This document shows, piece after piece, positions 1-5,455 of a stretch of 6,228 bases of DNA. The position numbers and the translations under genes are program-made. The notes under the pieces are model-generated. The model searched no databases and was not told where the DNA came from. It was given only the letters and a program-made list of their open reading frames with translations. Source of the DNA: an uncultured Anaerovibrio sp. (GTDB lineage: Bacteria; Bacillota; Negativicutes; Selenomonadales; Selenomonadaceae); the NCBI GenBank assembly GCA_900768695.1, contig CAAGDY010000018.1, forward strand, positions 1-6,228, read 5' to 3'. Numbering within the stretch: position 1 is the stretch's first letter; every line of letters begins with the position of its first letter.

Positions 1-333
1 GTTACAGGGATATTGGATGTTCCAAAAGGGCAGGTCATGATAAAGGATTTTGCCGTTTTTGACATGCTCCTTCATTAATTCGTGAACTTTTCGGATTGTA
101 CGAAAATCCCGCTCTGACCGTTGCCCATTGAGTACCTGCTGATGAAATTTTGCAACAAGAGATTCTGCCAGCTCCTCTGAGTAAAAATAGCATCCCTCTG
201 CTGAGAATCCGTCCCTAAAATAATTGAAGCCAAAACGTCTGTACCTGGATAGAGTGTTGTCTGAAAGACCGCTTTTCACTAAAAAATCATCTACAGCCGC
301 TATGACTTCCTCCAACGAAAAATTTGTGTACAT
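1..333 (-). CDS. Tyrosine-type site-specific recombinase, N-terminal part (runs off left edge)
   Basis: Seen: reading leftwards from ATG at 333-331 the frame stays open for 111 codons to base 1, so the C-terminal part, including any catalytic R-H-R-Y residues, is outside the window. An AAAGGAG ribosome binding site lies 8 nt before the ATG. Residues about 7-35 (SLEEVIAAVDDFLVKSGLSD, then NTLSRYRRFG) look like the first helices of a SAM-like core-binding domain. Residues about 76-98 (RDFRTIRKVHELMKEH, then NGKILY) resemble the 'hxTGKhxW/Y' end of that domain in clostridial recombinases that often occur in sets of two or three. Inference: a DNA strand-exchange enzyme for integration, excision or inversion. 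The gene is AT-richer than its neighbours, which suggests separate acquisition. The family call rests on the N-terminal pattern only; a non-enzymatic DNA-binding protein is possible but less likely. Confidence 0.65.
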   Translation of the reverse strand, partial: MYTNFSLEEVIAAVDDFLVKSGLSDNTLSRYRRFGFNYFRDGFSAEGCYFYSEELAESLVAKFHQQVLNGQRSERDFRTIRKVHELMKEHVKNGKILYHDLPFWNIQYPCN

Positions 334-383
334 ATACCAATCTCCTTTATCTTTAATTGGCAGAACAGAACCCGCCTACTATG

Positions 384-412
384 ATTATAACGGAGAATGA
401 TATAAAGTTATC
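384..412 (-). promoter_or_regulatory. Candidate promoter for the recombinase gene
   Basis: On the minus strand a perfect TATAAT lies at 389-384, about 50 nt upstream of the recombinase ATG at 333. A standard 17-nt spacing would place the -35 box at about 412-407 (GATAAC), a poor match to TTGACA that falls inside the inverted repeat at 406-432. A weak -35 under a palindrome would fit an autoregulated or activator-dependent promoter. The -10 box is what is seen; the control is inference. Confidence 0.35.
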
Positions 413-432
413 CCGAAGTTTCCGGGATATCT
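406..432. repeat. Inverted repeat with 7-bp spacer, candidate recombinase core site or operator (site 1)
   Basis: The left arm AGTTATCCCG (406-415) and right arm CGGGATATCT (423-432) are inverted repeats with one mismatch in 10, around a 7-nt spacer AAGTTTC (416-422). Two roughly 10-bp arms around a 6-8 bp spacer is the known layout of tyrosine-recombinase core sites, and a likely recombinase gene starts 73 bp away. It also overlaps the probable -35 region of that gene, so an operator is an alternative. The stem could fold in RNA but has no T-tract, so it is not a convincing terminator. Confidence 0.45.
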
Positions 433-460
433 AATCTTTGAAAGGAGGACAACTATTGAG

Positions 461-2695
461 TTACAAACAGAATTCGTCCCGTCTGCGCCGTTTGCCCGAT
501 TTTTTCGGGATAACTGATTCTTCGGGATTAATTCCATCAATCATGCCGTAATCATCCTCCGTGGACATCTCCGCTGCCTTTAGGTAGTTCTCTTTCTGAA
601 AATCCGGCAGTTCTCTGAAACCCACGCTGTCGCAGTAGTGGTAGGATACCACACCGTCCTGTTTCAGCGCAACGATGTCACTCACGGAGAGACTGTGCCC
701 GGTAAAGTCGCCGGGGCGGTTCAGATTGAAGATTTCATAAAGACGCTCCAATGTGGCCATTTGGCTTTGCTCGCAGACAATGGGACCGGTGTAAATCACA
801 TCGTAGTTTGATGGAGCGGGTGGCGCTGGAATCCTGTCCAATGCGGAATAATGCAATTCGCGGGGAGCATCCTGCTTTAACTGCATGATTGCGTAGGCAT
901 CACCGGGAGCATCCAGAAAACGCTGGTGAACATCACGCGCAGGGACGGAATCGTGGATATCCTGCCATTCTTCACGGGTAATGCCAAAGATACCATCGTG
1001 ATTCACAACATCCTCAGAATCAAGTACCATCTCATCTGTATTGTCGGGATACAGCATGAAAAGCAGGGCGTCCTGTTCCAGCAGCTCCAAAGCCCGATCC
1101 TTGGACAGCGGGAACATATTCGGGTCGTGGTATCCATACCGCTCCATCATGTCAGGGGTAATGATAGGGTCAGGAAGTGGAAGGCTCTGGGTATTCCGTG
1201 TCTGTGCTTCTTGCAGAGTTTCCAAAAGCTCCATTGGCGCGTATTTGACTTTATATCCGTCAAGACCATGAAGATCACAGACAGCTAAACAGGCGGAGTA
1301 GATATGCTGTTCAGGGGAACCAATCTGCCCGCCGTCGATCAGCTTGGAAGTTTCCTTGTCATAAAGGGAATAGTCAAAGCCGTCATCCGTCCTCTGGATA
1401 TGCAGATAGGTATCGTCGGAGATAATGTACAGTTTTTCGGCATCATCCAGAACCTTTGCTTCCTGCTCCGTCATAGAGCCGTCTTTCAGTTTGCCCTGAA
1501 TCTCCAGACACTTTTCATAGGTTCCAAGGAAAACGATCTCCGCAGGCTGCATCCTGGAATCATCTGTCGGGAGATATTTCTGGATGTAGGTGGATTCATT
1601 TTCACCCATCTGGTGGAAATTGCTGACCAGCCTGTATTCCGGCTTCCGGGAAAGTGCTTTGGCGGGCTCCTCAGTTTCTACCGGTGCGGGAGCTGTTTCT
1701 GCCGGTGCCGATTCCGGTACGGCTTCGTCCTGCTCTTTCTCGGGAGTGGTAATATTGATGCCTTTTTCCTTGCAAATCTCCCGATAATGCTGCTCAATAC
1801 CGCTTATCAGCTCCGAGGAGGTCTTGTTTATGGTTTCCAGACTGGCACGGAGTTCTTTCAGCTCCTTGCCCTGGGACCATGTGGCAATGTAGCCGAAACT
1901 GTTGTCGGCGGTTTCAATTCCGAAATACTGACAGACAGCATAGGAAATGCTTTCCGCTTCCACTTCCTCGGTATTTCTGTCCTTTTCTCCCGGTACAAGG
2001 ATGGTTTCCCCATCGTCTGCCAGCTCCGTCATTTTCTCGTAGTTGTGGAGCCGGGAATGGGCCATTTCGTGAATGGCGGCGCAGACGGTCTGCACCTGGC
2101 TCATGCCTTCCCGCAGGAAAATCGCCTGTTTGGTCAGACTGAAATAGCCATCCATGCCGGGTTCCATCGGCTCCATGGTAATAGGCACTTGGGAAGTCCG
2201 GCGCAGAGCCTCCATGAAAACCGCATACTGCGCCACATCCCCGGTCAGACTGAAGGAAATCTGCGGCAGAGGTTTACCCTCCGTTTGAGCCACATCGAAC
2301 ACAGACACCACCTTGAACATGGGAATGGTGACTTCCTTTTCCTCGGTGATGGGTTTCCCTTCATCGTCCAGCATGGGCAGCTTGGTGTCCGGGTCCAGTT
2401 TTTCCTTATCCACCTTGATTTTGTAGGGGGTGGGAGCAAGAATCTGGATGCCTTTTTCACCCTTCTTCACATGACGACCGAAGCTGTTTTTCCACTTGCT
2501 GAAGCCAGCCACCAGCGTAGCGTTCGGGCGCTGGGCGTGGATCAGCATGACATTGTTCAGGGAATACCTGTGGAACCGGCTCATGGTGGTAAGGTAGTTG
2601 CGGTAGCGGTCACTTTCAAACAGCTCCATGATGCCTTTTTCGATACCCGCGGTGATCTCTTTGATGCGCTCCTTGTTGGATTGTTTTTCGGACAA
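461..2695 (-). CDS. ArdC-like / zincin metallopeptidase / YodL-domain polyvalent protein, C-terminus replaced
   Basis: 744 aa, starting at TTG (2695-2693) with AAAGGAG 9 nt upstream. Domains seen in order: an ArdC-N-like domain, residues about 10-135 (FHRYSLNNVMLI at 41-52, FSKW at 65-68, then a KKGEKGIQILAP stretch); a zincin peptidase-like domain about 150-285 with HEMAH at 209-213 and a downstream Glu in AESISYAV (E248) as the probable third zinc ligand; a Pro/Ala/Glu-rich linker about 318-348; a middle region about 350-500, unassigned; and a YodL domain about 598-700 (DFTGHSLSVSDIVAL at 663-677, then YHYCDSVGF). Known: ArdC-type proteins bind single-stranded DNA and protect incoming DNA from restriction, and such multidomain forms are common in clostridial conjugative elements. 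Residues 702-722 (YLKAAEM, then DDYGMIDGI) match the start of DUF4316, but the expected remainder is replaced by a basic tail (SGKRRRR at 733-739) and an early stop. The coding frame is otherwise intact. The zinc-ligand motif is complete, so protease activity is plausible but unproven. Confidence 0.88.
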   Translation of the reverse strand: MSEKQSNKERIKEITAGIEKGIMELFESDRYRNYLTTMSRFHRYSLNNVMLIHAQRPNATLVAGFSKWKNSFGRHVKKGEKGIQILAPTPYKIKVDKEKLDPDTKLPMLDDEGKPITEEKEVTIPMFKVVSVFDVAQTEGKPLPQISFSLTGDVAQYAVFMEALRRTSQVPITMEPMEPGMDGYFSLTKQAIFLREGMSQVQTVCAAIHEMAHSRLHNYEKMTELADDGETILVPGEKDRNTEEVEAESISYAVCQYFGIETADNSFGYIATWSQGKELKELRASLETINKTSSELISGIEQHYREICKEKGINITTPEKEQDEAVPESAPAETAPAPVETEEPAKALSRKPEYRLVSNFHQMGENESTYIQKYLPTDDSRMQPAEIVFLGTYEKCLEIQGKLKDGSMTEQEAKVLDDAEKLYIISDDTYLHIQRTDDGFDYSLYDKETSKLIDGGQIGSPEQHIYSACLAVCDLHGLDGYKVKYAPMELLETLQEAQTRNTQSLPLPDPIITPDMMERYGYHDPNMFPLSKDRALELLEQDALLFMLYPDNTDEMVLDSEDVVNHDGIFGITREEWQDIHDSVPARDVHQRFLDAPGDAYAIMQLKQDAPRELHYSALDRIPAPPAPSNYDVIYTGPIVCEQSQMATLERLYEIFNLNRPGDFTGHSLSVSDIVALKQDGVVSYHYCDSVGFRELPDFQKENYLKAAEMSTEDDYGMIDGINPEESVIPKKSGKRRRRDEFCL
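489..515. repeat. Second inverted-repeat site with the same layout, opposite orientation (site 2)
   Basis: On the minus strand AGTTATCCCG (515-506) is followed by the 7-nt spacer AAAAAAT (505-499) and CGGGCAAACG (498-489). The first arm is identical to the left arm of site 1, and the second is a 7/10 inverted match to the first. The site lies in inverted orientation to site 1, with 56 bp between them. A further copy of the core, TTAATCCCGAA (minus strand 531-521), abuts it. Site 2 lies inside the last codons of the ArdC/YodL gene, exactly where that protein stops resembling its family. Confidence 0.4.
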
Positions 2696-2724
2696 ATTTG
2701 ATCGCTCCTTTCTTTGATTTGACT

Positions 2725-2760
2725 ACTCCCCATGTGACATAGATGGGTCACACAGGGAGT
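2725..2760. repeat. Long imperfect hairpin upstream of the ArdC-like gene
   Basis: ACTCCC (2725-2730) pairs with GGGAGT (2755-2760). After a 2x2 mismatch, TGTGAC (2733-2738) pairs with GTCACA (2747-2752), leaving an 8-nt loop: 12 of 14 positions paired. It ends 14 nt upstream of the ribosome binding site of the ArdC-like gene. A TTTT run (2760-2763) follows on the plus strand only, so in the direction of the genes it looks like a leader hairpin or protein-binding palindrome rather than a terminator. Confidence 0.5.
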
Positions 2761-2829
2761 TTTCTCCGCATATAAAAGCCGATTTTGGCTTTCCGAATGT
2801 AAATACACATACCCCTGCGGAAGTGCGTG

Positions 2830-2857
2830 AAAAAGTCATTGGTATCAGCCACTTTTT
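2830..2857 (-). terminator. Possible weak terminator after the Cys-rich VLP gene
   Basis: AAAAAGT (2830-2836) and ACTTTTT (2851-2857) form a 7-bp inverted repeat 6 nt past the stop codon of the Cys-rich VLP gene, ending in a T-run on either strand. The stem is A/T-rich and the 14-nt loop is large, so it is a poor intrinsic terminator. A second small stem, AAAGCC/GGCTTT (2775-2792), is followed by TTTTATA in the gene direction and might contribute. Confidence 0.25.
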
Positions 2858-2863
2858 TGACCC

Positions 2864-3229
2864 TTAAATGCGGAGATTCCAATACTGAACGCGCTTCCTT
2901 TCGGCATCCCGACGCCTGCGTTCCCGAAGCGCGCAGTCAGGACAATATTTCGCACGGTGAGATTTGGACAGGACAGGCTTTCCACAGATTACACAGCGTT
3001 TTCTTGGCTGGGAATGGAGGACGGATGCTTCCAGCGCCGGGTCATTGGGCAGCACCGCATTGCGGAACCACTTGCAGTTCAGCGAGTAGGAAATCCACTG
3101 TGGGCAGACATTGCAGAACGACCAGTCCAGAACGAGGCAGCTCCCATTGTCATAATTGCAGCAGCGGCTTCGTATCAGCTTTCGCGCCTGCTTTAGCTGC
3201 TCGTCATTCATCCGGGGCAGATCAGCCAT
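2864..3229 (-). CDS. Cysteine-rich VLP-type mobile-element protein
   Basis: 121 aa. The chosen start is ATG at 3229-3227, which overlaps the topB stop by 8 bp (ATGGCTGA), the usual arrangement in these elements. The frame is open upstream to an ATG at 3298, but that extension would lie wholly inside topB and does not match the family start (MADLPRMNDEQ). Seen: an N-terminal Cys cluster (C23, C24, C31, C39, C42, C52), the AVLP motif at 58-61 that names the family, a second four-Cys cluster spaced like a zinc ribbon (C79-x2-C82, C96-x2-C99), and a very basic helix at 102-113 (RERRRRDAERKR). Known: the Cys_rich_VLP family is found next to topoisomerase III in clostridial conjugative elements; its function is unknown. 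Inference: a small zinc- and nucleic-acid-binding protein made together with TopB by coupled translation, since no clear ribosome binding site is visible. Confidence 0.85.
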   Translation of the reverse strand: MADLPRMNDEQLKQARKLIRSRCCNYDNGSCLVLDWSFCNVCPQWISYSLNCKWFRNAVLPNDPALEASVLHSQPRKRCVICGKPVLSKSHRAKYCPDCALRERRRRDAERKRVQYWNLRI

Positions 3230-5261
3230 CGCCAAACACCAGCTTGAAATGCGCCCGCTCGCCGTCGTCCTCCAGAACCACAGCGGCATCATAGACATTC
3301 CCGGTCTTGGAGGAAACGCAGCCTTTCAGCGGGGCGCGGCCTTTCTCCAGCAGGAGCTGGGCAGTTCTTTTATCCAGCGTTTTCTGCTTGAGGGTAAAGA
3401 ACCGGCTGTCTCTCCACAGGACAAATTTGCAGTCCTGCCCAGTGCAGAAGTAGCCCTTGCTGCGCTCGATCACCGGCCTGCCGCACCGTGGGCATCTGCC
3501 CACGGTGTTTTCGGCGGAGGGGAACAGAATATCCGCGCCGGAAACCGGGCGGTAATTCTTGACCAGATCGGTGAGCATCTCCTGAATGCCGTCCAGGAAA
3601 TCATCGTCATCCAATTTTCCTTGCTGGACAAGGGACAGCCGATTCTCCCATTCGGCTGTCAGCAGCGGGGACTGGAGCTGTTCCGGCAGGACGGTAATCA
3701 GAGAATTACCCAGAGCCGTGGGAACCAGAATGGTCTGCTTTTTCACCTTGCGCCGTTCCAGCATCCCTGTGGATACCAGCTTTTCCAGAATCCCAGCACG
3801 GGTAGCAGGGGTTCCAAGTCCCTTGCGCTCCGCATCCTCCGGCATATCCTTTGCCCCTGCCGTTTCCATAGAGGACAGCAGCAGATCTTCCGTAAAGTGC
3901 TTGGGCGGCTGGGTTTTGCCATCCTTCACGGATACCTTGCTGGGGGTCAGTATTTGCCCGACCTCCAGACCGGAGAACCACTTCTGGGGGATGCTTTTCT
4001 GACTGTATTTCTTCCACCCGGCATCCAGGAGCATCTTCATGGTGCTCTTGAAGGGTTCTCCGCAGATGATGGTGATTTCCGCTTCCCGATAGCGATACGC
4101 TCCGCTGACTGCCATCAGCACCTGTCGGGAGATCAGTTTCAGGATGTTCTGCTCCGCCGTGGGGAGTGTGGACAAATCCTGCTCTCCTGCTGCCATTGTG
4201 GGAATAATGGCATGGTGATCGGATACTTTCTTGGAGTTGCACACCTGCTGCGCCAGAATATCGCTGGGAGTCTCTGCATCGTAGATACCGGCAGCGCACA
4301 GAACGATTGCCGGGACGCTTCCCAGCATATCGTCCGTCAGATAGCGGCTGTCTGTCCGGGGATAAGTACACAGCTTCTTTTCATAGAGGGATTGCAGATA
4401 GTCCAGGGTCTGCTGGGCGGTATACCCCAAAAGCCGGTTGGCATCCCGCTGGAGGGTGGTCAGGTCATAGAGTGCAGGGGCTTTTTCCTCCTTATCGCTG
4501 TGGCGAATGTCGGAAACCACAGCATTCTGGTTCTGGCATTTCTTCGCAAGCTGCTGGGCTTCCGTTCTGTCCGGGAATTTCTTGCTGGAAACGGTGAAAT
4601 CCGGGAAATCCAGATTCACGGTGAAAAAATCTTCAGGGGTAAAGGCGGAGATTTCGGATTCCCGCTGTACCAGAAGGGACAGCGTGGGAGACATGACCCG
4701 GCCCACATTCAGCTTTGTGCCGTACAAGAGGGAAAAATAGCGGGTGGCGTTGATGCCTACCAGCCAGTCCGCCTTGGCACGGCACAGGGCACTCTTGTGA
4801 AGCCCATCAAAGTCAGAGCCGGGGCGCAGATTCTGGAAGCCCTCCCGGATGGCATCATCCTCCATAGAGGAAATCCACAGCCGTTTCATAGGCTTCTGGC
4901 AGTCAGCCAGATGGTACACCGTGCGGAAAATCAGCTCGCCCTCCCGTCCGGCATCGCAGGCATTGACAACCTCGGTCACATCTTCCCGGTGCATAAGGCC
5001 CTGCAACACAGAAAACTGCTTACGCTTATCAGGGGCGATGATAAAACGGAAAGGACACGGCAGAATGGGCAGATCCTCCAGCTTCCATTTGACGTAGCGT
5101 TCGTCATACACGCTGGCATCGGCAAGCCCTGCCAGATGCCCAAAGCACCAGGATATCAGATAGCCGTTTCCTTCCAGATAGCCGTCCTTTCGAGTGGTGA
5201 CTCCCAGAACCCTGGATAAACTTTCTGCCACAGAGGGCTTCTCCGCGATCACAAGCTGCAT
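3222..5261 (-). CDS. topB: DNA topoisomerase III (type IA), conjugative-element type
   Basis: 679 aa, ATG at 5261-5259 behind GGAGGTGATGGT, an excellent ribosome binding site. Type IA topoisomerases cut one DNA strand through a tyrosine and decatenate or relax single-stranded-region DNA. Seen: a Toprim domain about 1-125 with E7 (IAEKPSVA) and D103 in DAGREGELIF; the GRVMSPTLSLLVQRE motif at 187-201; the catalytic tyrosine Y300 in CTYPRTDSRYL; SDHHAIIPT at 347-355; KGLGTPATRA at 480-489; and a C-terminal zinc-ribbon-like segment with C590, C593, C606 and C611. A final module follows at about 622-679 (FFTLKQKTL, then PLKGCVSSKTGNVYDAA). All key residues are present, so it should be active. The GRVMSPT form rather than the GRVQTP of chromosomal TopB, together with the neighbours, fits the plasmid/ICE branch. 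It overlaps the upstream small gene by 13 bp and the downstream VLP gene by 8 bp. Its likely role is resolving DNA during or after element transfer. Confidence 0.96.
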   Translation of the reverse strand: MQLVIAEKPSVAESLSRVLGVTTRKDGYLEGNGYLISWCFGHLAGLADASVYDERYVKWKLEDLPILPCPFRFIIAPDKRKQFSVLQGLMHREDVTEVVNACDAGREGELIFRTVYHLADCQKPMKRLWISSMEDDAIREGFQNLRPGSDFDGLHKSALCRAKADWLVGINATRYFSLLYGTKLNVGRVMSPTLSLLVQRESEISAFTPEDFFTVNLDFPDFTVSSKKFPDRTEAQQLAKKCQNQNAVVSDIRHSDKEEKAPALYDLTTLQRDANRLLGYTAQQTLDYLQSLYEKKLCTYPRTDSRYLTDDMLGSVPAIVLCAAGIYDAETPSDILAQQVCNSKKVSDHHAIIPTMAAGEQDLSTLPTAEQNILKLISRQVLMAVSGAYRYREAEITIICGEPFKSTMKMLLDAGWKKYSQKSIPQKWFSGLEVGQILTPSKVSVKDGKTQPPKHFTEDLLLSSMETAGAKDMPEDAERKGLGTPATRAGILEKLVSTGMLERRKVKKQTILVPTALGNSLITVLPEQLQSPLLTAEWENRLSLVQQGKLDDDDFLDGIQEMLTDLVKNYRPVSGADILFPSAENTVGRCPRCGRPVIERSKGYFCTGQDCKFVLWRDSRFFTLKQKTLDKRTAQLLLEKGRAPLKGCVSSKTGNVYDAAVVLEDDGERAHFKLVFGDG

Positions 5262-5455
5262 ACCATCACCTCCAAAGAAGCACCCCTGCGCACCTCACGG
5301 TGGCAGGGGTGTACGCAGCCTTCGCCGTAGCGTTTACAGCCAAAGCAAAGGTGATCTTTGGGGAGGACAGGTTTTCTTTCCTCCCGCATGGGATGGGGTT
5401 TCTGGGTCATCAGCTTTTCATAGCGCCGGGATTTCCCGGTGGTGAAGTAACTCAT
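5249..5455 (-). CDS. Small Cys/His-rich mobile-element protein between the DUF4366 gene and topB
   Basis: 68 aa. Its ATG overlaps the stop of the upstream DUF4366 gene (ATGA, 5455-5452) and its end overlaps the topB start by 13 bp. An AAGGAGG lies about 13 nt upstream inside the previous gene, a little far, so reinitiation is likely. Seen: a basic N-terminal half (YFTTGKSRRYEKLM), then CFGCKRYGEGCVHPCH at 37-52, whose spacing C-x2-C-x6-C-x3-C-H could bind a metal. No signal peptide or membrane segment. The double overlap and the Cys/His motif argue that it is a real gene rather than a chance frame. I recognise the type as a companion of topB in clostridial elements but know no function. Its last codons also carry the topB ribosome binding site, tying the translation of the two together. 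Confidence 0.78.
   Translation of the reverse strand: MSYFTTGKSRRYEKLMTQKPHPMREERKPVLPKDHLCFGCKRYGEGCVHPCHREVRRGASLEVMVCSL

Larger units (their letters stand above)
1..527. mobile_element. Probable end of a second recombinase-encoding element, inserted in or fused to the first
   Basis: This segment differs from the rest in base composition (samples at 40% GC against 60-67%). It encodes a likely tyrosine recombinase, carries clustered inverted TATCCCGAA-like motifs near its right end, and begins exactly where the neighbouring gene loses family similarity. Only one end is visible, so target duplication and the other terminus cannot be seen. It could instead be the natural end of the conjugative element with a variable 3' gene tail. 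Confidence 0.4.
2696..2863. other. Intergenic gap with several inverted repeats
   Basis: 168 bp separate the Cys-rich VLP gene from the ArdC-like gene, the only real break in the leftward gene run. I see no convincing coding sequence in it. It holds three inverted repeats (2725-2760, 2775-2792 and 2830-2857) and the AAAGGAG ribosome binding site (2711-2705) of the downstream gene. It could end or attenuate transcription from the upstream operon, or hold a structured leader for the ArdC-like gene. I could not identify a good -35/-10 pair. Confidence 0.6.

Noticed and set aside
495..509. CCCGA-TTTTT-TCGGG as an intrinsic terminator of the ArdC-like gene
   Set aside because: The stem is only 5 bp, it lies inside the coding region, and no T-tract follows it in the direction of the gene; it is better explained as part of the repeated motif cluster.
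1304..2701. Plus-strand open frame of 465 codons opposite the ArdC-like gene
   Set aside because: Antisense shadow of a gene with clear domains; its product is low-complexity in character with no known motif.
2581..2808. Minus-strand frame of 75 codons spanning the gap and the start of the ArdC-like gene
   Set aside because: It runs through the hairpin region and the ribosome binding site of the next gene in another frame, has no good ribosome binding site of its own, and the sequence resembles no protein family I know.
3230..3298. Upstream extension of the Cys-rich VLP gene to ATG at 3298
   Set aside because: The extra 23 residues are an out-of-frame reading of the topB end; the family starts at the MADLPRMNDEQ methionine.
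3156..5219. Plus-strand open frame of 687 codons across topB
   Set aside because: It lies antisense to a complete topoisomerase III with all motifs; long antisense frames are common opposite GC-rich genes. Its product shows no recognisable domain, and it has no gene-like context.
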